Part shown: piece by piece, positions 1 through 11,166 of the stretch | Numbering within the stretch: position 1 is the stretch's first letter | How the letters are laid out: each line of letters opens with the position of its first letter | Source: Pseudomonas cremoricolorata | GTDB taxonomy: Bacteria > Pseudomonadota > Gammaproteobacteria > Pseudomonadales > Pseudomonadaceae | DNA length: 64,000 bases | Assembly (NCBI RefSeq): GCF_000759535.1 | Contig: NZ_CP009455.1 | Span: forward strand, 248,001 to 312,000 | Reading direction: 5' to 3' | The notes under the pieces: model-generated | Told to the model about the DNA's origin: nothing | The model's input: only the letters and a program-made list of their open reading frames with translations | Database searches by the model: none | Position numbers and translations under genes: made by a program

Positions 1-268
1 TCGTGCCGCCCTGCGGTCACGTCTGATCTGCTCTCCTGAACTCTTACAGCCCATGGCGTGCGCCTGTCTGCCGTAGCGTGCGGTGCGTTATGCCTTGCGT
101 GTGCTCGGCTGTGTTTGCGCACGACATGCCACGCCCGCCGCGTGCGTATGAGCTGATGTTCAGTAATCCCTTCGTTACCCCTGAATAACGTGCTTCCACA
201 CGTTATATCTCTTGGCACTTTCTATTTGATAGTGCTCGAACCGCTGCACACTAAATACGGTAATTAAC
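1..268. other. Non-coding leader region, window edge
   Basis: No convincing gene is seen here. The last 90 bases before the first CDS are AT-richer than the rest and hold the inverted repeat listed separately, plus a weaker one (GCACT at 215-219 against AGTGC at 231-235). This looks like the promoter and leader of the anthranilate-synthase-like pair. Confidence 0.5.
185..206. promoter_or_regulatory. Perfect inverted repeat, possible operator
   Basis: ATAACGTG (185-192) is repeated exactly as CACGTTAT (199-206) with 6 bases between, 63 bases before the first CDS. The symmetry suggests a dimeric regulator site or a leader hairpin. No poly-U follows, so it is not a terminator. The cognate regulator is not identifiable. 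Confidence 0.4.
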
Positions 269-1738
269 ATGACCATTCACTCTATCGCTGTCGATGTATT
301 ACGTCGCGAAGAACGCCGGCCTACCGATGCACTTGCCGTGTATGCGCAGGCGACCCAGCAACTGGGCGACGCCTCGGTGTTCATTCTCGAATCCTTGTCC
401 GGGCCGAGCCGCGATCGGCGCGCCACGATTATTGGCCTGGAGCCTCTGTTGGAAGTGTGCATCGATGAGGATCGCGCCTGGCTGCGCGGCTGTGCGCAGT
501 TGTGCGAGCACTTATATGCCAGCCTGCGCCAGCGCGGGGTGAGCATCGATGCGTCGCTGAACATTGCCCTGCCCGACCGCGACGCGGCCTGGGATCTGCT
601 GCGGCAGGTGCAGGCCTGCTTCGAACCTGCGCATCAGGCTCCGGGTAGCCTGGCGTTCTTCGGTTACTTTTCCTACGACTGCGTTCGCCTGATCGAGCGC
701 CTGCCCGACCACACCGAGAAGACCCATCACTACCCGCTGATCGCCCTTTCGGTGTACCAGACACTGGTGTACCTGCACAGCAACGGCACCGTGGAAACAC
801 TGATCAACAACCACCCGCTGTGGCCGACCCGTAGCCTGGAAGACTATCCATTTCTCCACGCACAAGCGCCGGCGACTTCGCACTCGGCGCCGCTGTACCC
901 GCAAGTGTTCGAAGAGACCCGCAGCGTGTCCATCGAACAGTTCCTGCAACGGGTGAACGTGGCGATGGAGCATATCCGCGCCGGTGACGTGTATCAGATT
1001 CAGCTCGGCCACGAGATCTGCATTCGCTCGACGGTAACGCCCTTTGAGGTCTACAAGAGTCTGCGTCAGCGCAATCCGTCGCCCTACATGTACCTGGCCC
1101 ACGTCGGTGGCATCGACCTGATCGGCGCCAGTCCGGAGCTGTTCGTACGCATCAAGGATGACCTCATCGAAATGCGCCCGATCGCCGGCACCGTGGGCAA
1201 GAAGCCCGGGGTCGACCCCACTGAACTGGTGCGGGAGCTGACGCGCTCGGAAAAAGAAGGCGCCGAACACCTGATGCTCATCGACCTGTGCCGCAACGAT
1301 ATCGGCCGTGTCTGCCAGGCAGGGTCGCTGGAGGTCGATGAATTCATGCGAGTGGAAGAGTACTCGCATCTCTACCACATGGTTTCCAATGTGCGCGGTC
1401 TGATGCGTCCGGGCCTGGATGCCTACGACGTGATCAAGGCGTCGTTCCCTGCAGGCACCATGTCCGGTGCGCCCAAAGTCAGGGCCATGCAGTTAATCGA
1501 GGGCATGGAGAGCAACCGCCGCGGTATCTACGCCGGGGCGCTGGGTCTGATCGGCTTCGACGGCAGCGTCAACACCGCGCTGTGCATCCGCTCCACCGTG
1601 CATGACCAGGGCACCTACCACCTGCGGGCGTCTGCCGGCGTGGTGGCTGACTCGGTCGCCGAACTGGAATGGAAGGAAACCTTGTACAAGATGGGCTCGG
1701 TGTACCGGGCCGTGACCGGCCAGGAGATTGCCCTGTGA
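269..1738 (+). CDS. Anthranilate synthase component I-like (chorismate-binding) protein
   Basis: 489 residues, the size of TrpE/PhnA-type subunits. It would convert chorismate to anthranilate with ammonia from the amidotransferase encoded next. The N-terminal half has the TrpE-like ILES segment (about residues 39-42), where TrpE binds feedback tryptophan. The C-terminal chorismate-binding domain shows GASPELFVR, RPIAGTVGKK, a D-L-C-R-N-D-I-G block, and PAGTMSGAPKVRA. The last motif is the anthranilate-synthase form, not the PGGSITGAPK of aminodeoxychorismate synthase. The stop overlaps the next start by four bases (GTGA), so the two subunits are translationally coupled. The main trp operon genes are not nearby, so this may be a secondary pair serving a special pathway, as PhnAB does in P. 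aeruginosa; that role is inference. Confidence 0.82.
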   Translation: MTIHSIAVDVLRREERRPTDALAVYAQATQQLGDASVFILESLSGPSRDRRATIIGLEPLLEVCIDEDRAWLRGCAQLCEHLYASLRQRGVSIDASLNIALPDRDAAWDLLRQVQACFEPAHQAPGSLAFFGYFSYDCVRLIERLPDHTEKTHHYPLIALSVYQTLVYLHSNGTVETLINNHPLWPTRSLEDYPFLHAQAPATSHSAPLYPQVFEETRSVSIEQFLQRVNVAMEHIRAGDVYQIQLGHEICIRSTVTPFEVYKSLRQRNPSPYMYLAHVGGIDLIGASPELFVRIKDDLIEMRPIAGTVGKKPGVDPTELVRELTRSEKEGAEHLMLIDLCRNDIGRVCQAGSLEVDEFMRVEEYSHLYHMVSNVRGLMRPGLDAYDVIKASFPAGTMSGAPKVRAMQLIEGMESNRRGIYAGALGLIGFDGSVNTALCIRSTVHDQGTYHLRASAGVVADSVAELEWKETLYKMGSVYRAVTGQEIAL

Positions 1739-2316
1739 ACGTATTCTTGATCGACGCCTACGACAGCTTCGTCTTCATCATCAGCCAGTACCTCGAACAG
1801 TTGGGCTTGGAGACCCGCGTCGAGCGCCACGATACGCCGGACCTGATCGAACGCATCGAAGCCTTCGCGCCGGACTTCTGCGTGCTCGGCCCAGGCCCTG
1901 GACATCCTGCCGACGTCGGCTACATCGAGCTGATCCGCTACTTCGAAGGGCGCTTGCCGTTGCTCGGGGTGTGCCTTGGTCATCAGGCCCTGGGCCTGGC
2001 CTACGGCGCTCAGGTCGGCCGAGCGCCGCACGTGATGCACGGCAAGGTCAGCACCATCGTCAACGATGGCAAGGGGGTTTATGCCCATACCGGCGGGCAG
2101 CCGATCCAGGCGACTCGCTACCACTCACTGATGATCCTCGACCAGGCGCTGCCCGAATGCCTGGAGGTCAGTTCGCGCTCGACCGATGACAACTACATCA
2201 TGGGCGTGCGCCATCGCTCGCTTGCGGTCGAGGGCGTGCAGTTCCACCCGGAAAGCATTCTCACCGAGAACGGTCTTGAGCTGTTTCGCAGCTTTATTCG
2301 CCAGTACGTGCAGTAG
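1735..2316 (+). CDS. Anthranilate synthase component II-like glutamine amidotransferase
   Basis: 193 residues if started at GTG 1735, which overlaps the stop of component I and gives the family N-terminus V-N-V-F-L-I-D-A-Y-D-S-F. It is a class I glutamine amidotransferase: the nucleophile Cys lies in GVCLGHQ, the oxyanion-side motif is GPGPGHP, and the His/Glu pair is in FHPESILTENG. It would release ammonia from glutamine for the chorismate-using subunit. An in-frame ATG at 1669 exists but lies inside component I and would add a non-homologous tail. Trp-operon and PhnB-like members are hard to separate by eye. Confidence 0.82.
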   Translation: MNVFLIDAYDSFVFIISQYLEQLGLETRVERHDTPDLIERIEAFAPDFCVLGPGPGHPADVGYIELIRYFEGRLPLLGVCLGHQALGLAYGAQVGRAPHVMHGKVSTIVNDGKGVYAHTGGQPIQATRYHSLMILDQALPECLEVSSRSTDDNYIMGVRHRSLAVEGVQFHPESILTENGLELFRSFIRQYVQ

Positions 2317-2346
2317 CACTTCCCCCACCACGCAAGGATCGCGAAC

Positions 2347-2973
2347 ATGTTTCCAATGAAAATCTGGCTTGCCTACACCACTGCCTGCCTGTTGCTGGTG
2401 CTCTCACCCGGGCCTGACAACCTGCTCGCTATCGGCCGCGGGCTGAGCCAGGGGCGCCTGGCTGCGCTGGTGTCCGGGGTGTCGTCGGGGATGGGTATCG
2501 TGTTTCACATCACCACGGCGGCGCTGGGGCTGACCCTGCTGATCAAGACGTCAGAGGTGGCCTTCTGGGTGGTCAAGCTGATCGGCGCGGGCTACTTGCT
2601 GTGGCTGGGGGTCAAGGTGCTGCGTTCGCGCAGCCTGGTGACCTTCACCGCCACCGCGCAGCAGCCGCTGCGCACGATCTTTCTCACCGGCTTCCTGTCG
2701 GCCGCGCTCAATCCCAAGCCTGGGCTGTTCGTGCTGGCGTTCATTCCGCAGTTCGTCGATCCGGTACTGGGCTCGGTCACCGTGCAGATGCTGGTCTACG
2801 GGCTGTGGTTCGCCCTGCTCACAGCGGTTGGCTTCGCCTTGATGGGGGTCTTCGCCACCCGGCTATCGGGCTGCATCAAAGCGCGGCCACGACTGGCTGA
2901 TGGGCTGAATATGGGGGCAGGCATGACGTTCATCGCAGCCGGGCTGTCGATTGCGGCGTTGAGTCAGAAGTAA
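2347..2973 (+). CDS. LysE/RhtB-family inner-membrane exporter
   Basis: 208 residues with about six hydrophobic segments. The N-terminal hallmark is L-L-V-L-S-P-G-P-D-N-L-L-A-I-G-R-G at about residues 16-32, followed by the LNPKPGLFVLAFIPQFV loop of the family. Such proteins export amino acids, homoserine lactones or related small metabolites. AAGGA at 2333-2337 is a good Shine-Dalgarno for ATG 2347; ATG 2356 is a possible alternative. It follows the amidotransferase by 30 bases in the same direction, so it may export the product of that pair or a related aromatic amine; this is inference from context only. Confidence 0.8.
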   Translation: MFPMKIWLAYTTACLLLVLSPGPDNLLAIGRGLSQGRLAALVSGVSSGMGIVFHITTAALGLTLLIKTSEVAFWVVKLIGAGYLLWLGVKVLRSRSLVTFTATAQQPLRTIFLTGFLSAALNPKPGLFVLAFIPQFVDPVLGSVTVQMLVYGLWFALLTAVGFALMGVFATRLSGCIKARPRLADGLNMGAGMTFIAAGLSIAALSQK

Positions 2974-3000
2974 GGGAGGTTTTCAGAGGGCAATAGACGC

Positions 3001-3021
3001 TGGGCCTGATGATCAGGCCCA
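3001..3021. terminator. Hairpin between convergent genes
   Basis: TGGGCCTGAT (3001-3010) and ATCAGGCCCA (3012-3021) form a perfect stem between the end of the LysE-like gene and the end of yqfO. No U-tract follows on either strand, so it is at best a hairpin that stabilises or ends both convergent transcripts. Confidence 0.4.
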
Positions 3022-3031
3022 GGCGAGTGCT

Positions 3032-3343
3032 TCAGATGTCCAGCAGCGGCTGGACCTCGTAAGCGGGCGTTTCATACGGGTGGTGCTGGCGCAACGCATC
3101 GATCACCGCAGTGATCGCCTCGTCGGCCACCACCAGCTCGACCTTCCATTCTTCCAGTACCTCGACCTCGCCGGCGCGACCGATGAAGGGCTGGCTGCCC
3201 TGCATCGGCCGAAACTGGCCCTGGCCCAGGGTCTGCCAGGCGCAATGCTCGTAGTCGCCGATGCGTCCGCCGCCAGCGGCGAACACCGCGGCCTTGACCT
3301 GTTCGACATGGCTGTCCGGAACGAAGAAGGCCAGCTTGTACAC
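3032..3343 (-). CDS. yqfO: YqfO/NIF3-like C-terminal domain protein
   Basis: About 103 residues from GTG 3343, giving (M)YKLAFFVPDSHVEQVKAAVF, the usual start of the stand-alone Pseudomonas YqfO protein. GGTGGA sits six bases before this GTG. The start lies two bases after the purL stop, so it is probably co-transcribed with purL. The protein has G-R-I-G-D-Y-E-H-C near residue 28 and ends in HHPYETPAYEV, both typical of the domain inserted in NIF3/YqfO proteins. The biochemical function is unknown. An ATG at 3358 would add five residues. Confidence 0.75.
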   Translation of the reverse strand: MYKLAFFVPDSHVEQVKAAVFAAGGGRIGDYEHCAWQTLGQGQFRPMQGSQPFIGRAGEVEVLEEWKVELVVADEAITAVIDALRQHHPYETPAYEVQPLLDI

Positions 3344-3345
3344 CG

Positions 3346-6300
3346 TCAGTCCACCCATACCCGAGCGTTGCGGAACATGCGCATCAGCGCTGCATCTTCC
3401 TGCCACTCATCCGGGCGCCACGAGTTCTGCACCGCGCGGAAGACCCGCTCGGGGTGAGGCATCATGATCGTCACGCGGCCGTCACGGCTGGTCAGCCCGG
3501 TGATGCCACGGGGCGAGCCGTTGGGGTTGGCCGGGTAGGTTTCGGTGACCTTGCCGTGGTTGTCGACGAAGCGCAGCGCCACGCAACCGGAGGCATCGGC
3601 GGCCTGCAGGGCCTGCTCGCTGGCAAATTCCGCATGGCCTTCACCGTGGGCGATGGCGATCGGCATACGCGAGCCGGCCATGCCGTCGAGGAAGATCGAG
3701 TTGGATTTCTGCACCTCTACCATGGCCACACGGGCCTCGAACTGCTCCGAGCGGTTACGTACGAAGTGCGGCCAGTACTCGGTGCCAGGAATCAGTTCGT
3801 GCAGGTTGGACATCATCTGGCAACCGTTGCACACGCCCAGCGCGAAGCTGTCGCTGCGTTCGAAGAAGGCCTGGAAGGCGTCGCGGGCGCGGCTGTTGAA
3901 CAGCGCCGACTTGGCCCAGCCCTCACCCGCGCCGAGCACGTCGCCGTACGAGAAGCCACCACAGGCCACCAGGCCCTTGAAGGCTTCGAAATCGACCCGA
4001 CCGGCGAGGATGTCGCTCATGTGCACATCGATGGCGGCAAAGCCGGCACGGTCGAAGGCCGCGGCCATTTCGACCTGACCGTTGACGCCCTGCTCGCGCA
4101 GAATCGCCACCTGCGGGCGCACGCCTTTCTTGATGTAGGGCGCTGCGACATCCTCGTTGACGTCGTAGCCGAGCTTGACCGACAAGCCGGGGTTGTCTTC
4201 CTCCAGCAATGCGTCGAATTCCTGCTCGGCGCAGTCGGCGTTGTCGCGCAGGCGCTGAATCTGGTAGCTGGTCTCGGCCCATTGGCGTTGCAAGGTCGAG
4301 CGCTTGCCGCTGTAGAGCACCTCGTCGCCCAGGCGCACGTAGATATCGTTGTTGTTGATCGGCTGGCCGATCACGGCAGCGCAGTTCTCGCCAAGGCCGG
4401 CGGCGCTGAACTGGCTCAGCACCACGGGGGTGGAATCACGACGCACCTGAATCACCGCGCCCAGCTCTTCGTTGAACAGGACCGCGCAGGCTTTGTCCAC
4501 GCTGCCGGTGAGGGTCTTGAGGTCGAGGTTCAGGCCGCAGTGCCCGGCAAAGGCCATTTCCAGCACGGTGGTCATCAGGCCGCCGTCGGAACGGTCGTGG
4601 TAGGCCAGCAGGTGACCGTCGGCGTTGAGGCCCTGGATCACCGCGAAGAAGGCCTTGAGGTCTTCGGCGTTGTCGACATCCGGAGCCTTGTCGGCCAGCT
4701 TGCCGTGGGTCTGCGCCAGGATCGAGGCGCCCATGCGGTTCTGCCCGCGGCCCAGGTCGATGAGAATCAGGTCGGTCTCGCCCTTGTCCATGCGCAGTTG
4801 CGGGGTCTGGGTCTGACGCACATCGCTGACCGGGGCGAAGCCGGTGATGATCAGCGACAGCGGCGAAGTGACGCTCTTGTCCTGGCCGGCTTCGCTCCAC
4901 TGGGTCTTCATCGACATCGAATCCTTGCCCACCGGAATGGTGATGCCCAGCTCAGGGCACAGCTCCATGCCGACCGCCTTGACCGTGTCGTACAGGCGGG
5001 CATCTTCACCCGGGTGGCCGGCGGCGGACATCCAGTTGGCCGACAGCTTGATGTCGGACAGTTTGCCAATGCGCGCGGCGGCCAGGTTGGTGATGGTTTC
5101 GCCGATGGCCATGCGCCCGGACGCCGGGGCATCGAGCAGGGCCAGCGGGGTGCGCTCGCCCATGGCCATGGCTTCGCCGGTGTAGACGTCGAAGCTGGTC
5201 GCGGTGACGGCGCAGTCGGCCACCGGCACCTGCCACGGTCCGACCATCTGGTCGCGGGCCACCAGGCCTGTGATGGTGCGGTCGCCGATGGTGATCAGGA
5301 AGCTCTTGCTGGCCACCGCCGGGTGGTGCAGCACGCGCTCGATGCTGTCTTGCAGCGCCAGGGCAGCCGGGTCGAAGGCGTCGCCCAGCTCGGCTTCGCG
5401 GCTGACCGAACGGTGCATGCGCGGCGGTTTGCCCAGCAGCACATCGAGCGGCATGTCTACCGGGGTGTTGTCGAAGTGGCTGTCGGTGACGGTCAGGTGC
5501 GGCTCTTCGGTGGCCTCGCCGACCACCGCGAACGGGCAGCGCTCGCGCTCGCAGATGGCCTGGAAGCGCTCGAAGTGCTCACTGCTGACGGCCAGCACGT
5601 AGCGCTCCTGGGATTCGTTGCTCCAGATTTCATGCGGGGCCATGCCCGGCTCGTCGTTGGGCACGTTGCGCAGTTCGAAGCGCCCGCCGCGACCGCCGTC
5701 GTTGACCAGCTCCGGCAGGGCATTGGAAATGCCGCCGGCGCCCACGTCATGGATGAAGGCGATGGGGTTGGCGTCGCCGAGCTGCCAGCAGCGGTCGATG
5801 ACCTCCTGGCAGCGGCGCTCCATTTCCGGGTTTTCGCGCTGGACCGAGGCAAAATCGAGGTCGGCCGAGCTGGCCCCGGTGGCCACCGACGAGGCAGCGC
5901 CGCCGCCCAGGCCGATGAGCATGGCCGGGCCGCCGAGCACGATCAGCTTGGCGCCGACGGTGATTTCACCTTTCTGCACGTGGTCTTCGCGGATGTTGCC
6001 CATGCCGCCGGCGAGCATGATCGGCTTGTGGTAGCCGCGTACTTCATCGCCATGCGGGGTGCTGATGGCCTGCTCGAAGGTACGGAAGTAGCCGGTCAGC
6101 GCCGGACGGCCGAACTCATTGTTGAACGCCGCACCACCCAGCGGGCCTTCGATCATGATGTCCAGCGCATCGACGATGCGTTCGGGCTTGCCGTAGGCCT
6201 GCTCCCACGGTTGGGCGAAACCTGGAATGCGCAGGTTGGATACGCTGAAGCCGGTCAGGCCCGCCTTGGGCTTGGCGCCGCGGCCGGTTGCGCCTTCATC

Positions 6301-7245
6301 GCGGATCTCGCCACCGGAACCGGTGGAGGCGCCGGAGAACGGTGCGATGGCGGTCGGGTGGTTGTGCGTCTCGACCTTCATCAGAATGTGCACAGGCTCC
6401 TGCACCGCGCCGTACTGGCGGGTTTCAGGGTTGGGGAAGAAGCGCCCGGCGACGTTGCCGATGATGACCGAGGCGTTGTCCTTGTAGGCCGAGAGCACGC
6501 CCTCGTTGTGCATCTGGTAGGTGTTCTTGATCATGCCGAACAGGCTTTTTTCCTGTGCCTGGCCGTCGATATCCCAGGTGGCATTGAAGATCTTGTGCCG
6601 GCAATGCTCGGAGTTGGCCTGGGCGAACATCATCAGTTCGATGTCGTTGGGGTTGCGCTGCAAGCCCTGGAAGGCCTCGACCAGGTAGTCGATTTCATCG
6701 TCGGCCAGGGCCAGGCCCAGGTCGAGGTTGGCCTGGGCCAGGGCGGCGCGGCCGCCGCCAAGCACGTCGACTGAGGTCATCGGGCGTGGCTCGGCGTGGC
6801 TGAAGAGGTCGGCGGCGTCCTGCAACCGATTCAGCACACGCTGGGTCATGCGGTCGTGCAGTTCGGCGGCGACCAGCGCAGCATCGGCTTCGCTGAGCTC
6901 GCCCGCTACGTAGTAGGCGATGCCCCGCTCCAGACGCTGAATGCTCTGCAGGCCGCAGTTGTGGGCGATGTCGGTGGCCTTGCTGGCCCACGGCGAAATG
7001 GTGCCCAGGCGCGGCACGACGAGGAACAGGCGGCCCGCAGGCTCCTGCACCGGCACGCTAGGCCCGTACTTGAGCAACCGGCCCAGCACCTGCTGCTGGT
7101 CGGTGCCCAGTTCGCCTTCGACGTCGGCAAAGTGGGCGAATTCGGCATACAAACCGGTAACAGCGGAAACTTTCTGGCTCAGTTGCTCGAGTAACTTACC
7201 GTGGCGAAAGGCAGAAAGGGCAGGAGCGCCGCGCAGGATCAACAT
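3346..7245 (-). CDS. purL: Phosphoribosylformylglycinamidine synthase
   Basis: 1299 residues, the standard length of the single-chain proteobacterial PurL. It makes FGAM from FGAR, ATP and glutamine in the fourth step of purine synthesis. Domain order is an N-terminal PurS-like part, a linker, two AIRS-like ATP-binding halves ([20 protein letters not shown] in the first, with metal-binding THNHP before it), and a C-terminal glutaminase. In the glutaminase the nucleophile is in GVCNGCQ, and PHPERVFR carries the His-Glu pair. It is transcribed divergently from mltF; the shared region 7246-7519 shows no recognisable PurR box. Confidence 0.98.
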   Translation of the reverse strand: MLILRGAPALSAFRHGKLLEQLSQKVSAVTGLYAEFAHFADVEGELGTDQQQVLGRLLKYGPSVPVQEPAGRLFLVVPRLGTISPWASKATDIAHNCGLQSIQRLERGIAYYVAGELSEADAALVAAELHDRMTQRVLNRLQDAADLFSHAEPRPMTSVDVLGGGRAALAQANLDLGLALADDEIDYLVEAFQGLQRNPNDIELMMFAQANSEHCRHKIFNATWDIDGQAQEKSLFGMIKNTYQMHNEGVLSAYKDNASVIIGNVAGRFFPNPETRQYGAVQEPVHILMKVETHNHPTAIAPFSGASTGSGGEIRDEGATGRGAKPKAGLTGFSVSNLRIPGFAQPWEQAYGKPERIVDALDIMIEGPLGGAAFNNEFGRPALTGYFRTFEQAISTPHGDEVRGYHKPIMLAGGMGNIREDHVQKGEITVGAKLIVLGGPAMLIGLGGGAASSVATGASSADLDFASVQRENPEMERRCQEVIDRCWQLGDANPIAFIHDVGAGGISNALPELVNDGGRGGRFELRNVPNDEPGMAPHEIWSNESQERYVLAVSSEHFERFQAICERERCPFAVVGEATEEPHLTVTDSHFDNTPVDMPLDVLLGKPPRMHRSVSREAELGDAFDPAALALQDSIERVLHHPAVASKSFLITIGDRTITGLVARDQMVGPWQVPVADCAVTATSFDVYTGEAMAMGERTPLALLDAPASGRMAIGETITNLAAARIGKLSDIKLSANWMSAAGHPGEDARLYDTVKAVGMELCPELGITIPVGKDSMSMKTQWSEAGQDKSVTSPLSLIITGFAPVSDVRQTQTPQLRMDKGETDLILIDLGRGQNRMGASILAQTHGKLADKAPDVDNAEDLKAFFAVIQGLNADGHLLAYHDRSDGGLMTTVLEMAFAGHCGLNLDLKTLTGSVDKACAVLFNEELGAVIQVRRDSTPVVLSQFSAAGLGENCAAVIGQPINNNDIYVRLGDEVLYSGKRSTLQRQWAETSYQIQRLRDNADCAEQEFDALLEEDNPGLSVKLGYDVNEDVAAPYIKKGVRPQVAILREQGVNGQVEMAAAFDRAGFAAIDVHMSDILAGRVDFEAFKGLVACGGFSYGDVLGAGEGWAKSALFNSRARDAFQAFFERSDSFALGVCNGCQMMSNLHELIPGTEYWPHFVRNRSEQFEARVAMVEVQKSNSIFLDGMAGSRMPIAIAHGEGHAEFASEQALQAADASGCVALRFVDNHGKVTETYPANPNGSPRGITGLTSRDGRVTIMMPHPERVFRAVQNSWRPDEWQEDAALMRMFRNARVWVD

Positions 7246-7459
7246 CGTCGGGACAGCCTCAAGAAGGGGTGTGCTTGGAGGCCGTGCATTCTAGCCTAAG
7301 TCCACGGCTTTCGGCACCCGCCAGAGGCTAATGCTGCCAAGTGGCCGAATCGGACTTGGGGGTCAGAAAAATGAGCACCTGCGTGGCTTGCCGAGTCTGC
7401 CAGCGCTCACTCGCTCCCTGGGCGTGGCTGAAACAGCTCCGATTCCCCTGACCTGCTAG

Positions 7460-8974
<1,515 letters not shown>

Positions 8975-9011
8975 GTGTCGGGCCGGTAGGGGGGTGGGCC
9001 TGCTGCGCAGG

Positions 9012-9094
9012 CCATCGCGGCTAAAGCCGCTCCTACAGGGATCGTGGAGACGTCGGGATTCGCGCTCCTGTAGGAGCGGCTTTAGCCGCGATGG
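9012..9094. repeat. Inverted pair of Pseudomonas REP elements
   Basis: Bases 9012-9039 reappear exactly as the reverse complement at 9067-9094, 28 of 28 positions, with a 27-base centre. The arm reads from CCATCGCGGCTAAAGCCGCT into CCTACAGG, the P. putida-type REP core. Two REPs facing each other make a REPIN-like unit in the gap between the convergent mltF and tadA genes. Such pairs are spread by RayT-type transposases; none is in the window. The pair may also protect or end both transcripts. Confidence 0.88.
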
Positions 9095-9163
9095 GCCGCG
9101 AAGCGACCCCAGTTCAGGCGGTCACCCGCTCCTGCTTGCACCCCTCGCATCGAAGCGCCCCCC

Positions 9164-9643
9164 TCACCCCTTCCCCCGCCGCGCCTTGAAGAACTCGCTC
9201 AGCACCCGCCCGCAGTCCTCGGCCAAGACCCCGCCCTCCACCATCACCCGGTGATTGAGAAACCCCTGGGCGAAGAACTGTCCCTGGCTCTGCACCACGC
9301 CGGCCTTGGGTTCGCTGGCGCCGTAGACCACGCGCGCCACGCGGGCGTGGACGATCAGCCCGGCGCACATGCTGCACGGCTCGAGGGTCACGTACAGGGT
9401 GCTGCCCGGCAGGCGGTAGTTGCTCGCGGCCTGGGCGGCGGCGCGGATGGCGACCATTTCGGCATGGGCGCTGGGGTCGCTGTCGAGGATGGGACGGTTG
9501 AAGCCCTGGCCAATGACCTCGCCATCGTGCACCAGCACCGCACCGACCGGTACCTCGCCCAACGCCGCGCCTTCGGCAGCCAGGGCCAGGGCCAGGCGCA
9601 TGAATGCCTGATCACGGCTGCGATCAATGATCTGCGGGCGCAT
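9164..9643 (-). CDS. tadA: tRNA-specific adenosine-34 deaminase
   Basis: 159 residues from ATG 9643 (GTG 9646 lies one codon earlier). It turns A34 of tRNA-Arg(ACG) into inosine. The zinc site is complete: the His and catalytic Glu in S-A-H-A-E-M, and the two Cys in P-C-S-M-C-A-G. The V-P-V-G-A-V-L-V strand is also typical. The ATG overlaps the stop of the multicopper oxidase by one base (TGATG), which suggests coupled translation although the two functions are unrelated. Confidence 0.95.
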   Translation of the reverse strand: MRPQIIDRSRDQAFMRLALALAAEGAALGEVPVGAVLVHDGEVIGQGFNRPILDSDPSAHAEMVAIRAAAQAASNYRLPGSTLYVTLEPCSMCAGLIVHARVARVVYGASEPKAGVVQSQGQFFAQGFLNHRVMVEGGVLAEDCGRVLSEFFKARRGKG

Positions 9644-11025
9644 CACACCACCGCGATCGCGGCCATCAGGCCGGTTTCCATGTGGTCGATGACGTGGCAG
9701 TGGAACATCCAGGTGCCGGGGTTATCGGCCACCAGGGCGACCTGGGCGCGCTCGTTCTTGCCCAGCAGGTAGGTGTCGGTGAACCAAGGCTCACGGATCT
9801 CGTGGCGGTTGGAGTTGATCACCTTGAAGCTCATGCCATGCAGGTGGATCGGGTGCTGGTACTGGGTCATGTTCTTCAGTTCGAAGATGTAGCTCTTGCC
9901 CTTCTGCAGGGTGGCGATGGGGCGGTCGGCACAGGTCTTGTCGGTAATGTCCCAGGCCTGGCCGTTGATCTGCCACAGGCTCGGCGGACGGCCATTGTCG
10001 GTGTCCACCGAGACCTTGCCGGCCCACTCGAAATTGAAATTGAGCTTCTCGGCATTGTCCAGGTCGGGCTCGGCAATCGGGTTGGCCGGCAGTGCCTTCG
10101 GCCAGTCGCCGGGCGCCTGCTCGCTGGGCACCGAGCGCAAGGTGCCGAGGCGCACGAAGCCGTCGCGCAGGGAAATCTCTTCGCCGGCCTGGGGAATGCG
10201 AATGGCCAGGCAGATACGCATGCCCGGGCCGAGCCAGTAGTCGTCCTCCAGCGGCCGCGGGGTGATCGGGTTACCGTCCAGGGCGTAGATGCGCGCCTCG
10301 CAATTGCCGCGCAGGTTGATGCGGTAGGTCCAGGTGTTGTCGAGGTTCAGCAAACGCACCCGTACCACCTGCCCGGCCGGCAGTTCAGTCACTGCATCGG
10401 CCGCGCCGTTGATGGTGATCAGCCGCCCGGCAGTGCCGTTGCGCGCTGCCTCGCGGGGTACGCTGAAGGGCATGAACGCGCCCTGCTCGTCGACGTGCCA
10501 GGTTTTCAGGCTCAACGTGCGTTCGTGGGCGAAGCCGGTGGGTTCGCGTTCCTCGACGATCAGCGGGCCGACCAACCCGCGGCCCAGTTCTTCGGAACTG
10601 CTGACATGGGGGTGATACCAGTAGCTGCCGGCGTCCGGTACACGGAACTTGTAGTCGAAGTATTCGCCTGGCTTGACCGGCAATTGCGACACATACGGCA
10701 CACCGTCCATCTCAAGCGGCAGGCGGATACCGTGCCAGTGAATGGTGGTTTCCACCGGCAGATGGTTGATGAAGCGTACCCGCAGCCAGGTGCCCTGACG
10801 CACCCGCAACTCGGTGCCCGGCGCCGATGGGCCGAAGGCCCAGGCTTGGGTCTTGAAGCCTGGCACCAGTTCGACATCCAGCGGCGCCGCGATCAGCTCG
10901 TAGTCGTGGCCGGCGTTGTCGTCTTCGACCTTGCCGAGCCAGTAGCGCGCCGCGCCCCCTGCGCCCAGGCCTACCACCACCAGGCCACTGAGGCCCATGA
11001 GCATTTGTCGACGGGTTACGGACAT
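9643..11025 (-). CDS. Tat-exported multicopper oxidase
   Basis: 460 residues from ATG 11025, which follows GAGG by about eleven bases and opens with a twin-arginine signal (T-R-R-Q-M-L-M then a hydrophobic stretch). Copper ligands are complete: HWHG and YWYHPH in the N-terminal cupredoxin domain, HPIHLHG and HCHVIDHMETGLM in the C-terminal one. The last motif contains the type 1 Cys and Met, so a full T1 plus trinuclear centre is predicted in the periplasm. The substrate is not evident; there is no Met-rich insert of the CueO/CopA type and no copper-resistance neighbour, so it may be a general laccase-like oxidase. Transcription runs into tadA. Confidence 0.88.
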   Translation of the reverse strand: MSVTRRQMLMGLSGLVVVGLGAGGAARYWLGKVEDDNAGHDYELIAAPLDVELVPGFKTQAWAFGPSAPGTELRVRQGTWLRVRFINHLPVETTIHWHGIRLPLEMDGVPYVSQLPVKPGEYFDYKFRVPDAGSYWYHPHVSSSEELGRGLVGPLIVEEREPTGFAHERTLSLKTWHVDEQGAFMPFSVPREAARNGTAGRLITINGAADAVTELPAGQVVRVRLLNLDNTWTYRINLRGNCEARIYALDGNPITPRPLEDDYWLGPGMRICLAIRIPQAGEEISLRDGFVRLGTLRSVPSEQAPGDWPKALPANPIAEPDLDNAEKLNFNFEWAGKVSVDTDNGRPPSLWQINGQAWDITDKTCADRPIATLQKGKSYIFELKNMTQYQHPIHLHGMSFKVINSNRHEIREPWFTDTYLLGKNERAQVALVADNPGTWMFHCHVIDHMETGLMAAIAVV

Positions 11026-11166
11026 CGGTGCGGGTACCTCGTAAGGCCAAATCAATTTGCCAGCATGGCCGGCGATCAAGGGCGAATACGATACACCTGC
11101 ATTTGCGAAAGATTAAGTGAACTCTGCCCGCGGCGAGCGCGAGGCCCGCCTGGCAAGGGGTCTGGA

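Noticed and set aside
3454..6774. Plus-strand open frame of 1106 codons across purL
   Set aside because: Antisense shadow of a complete PurL gene; composition is Ala/Gly/His/Val-rich with no family motif.
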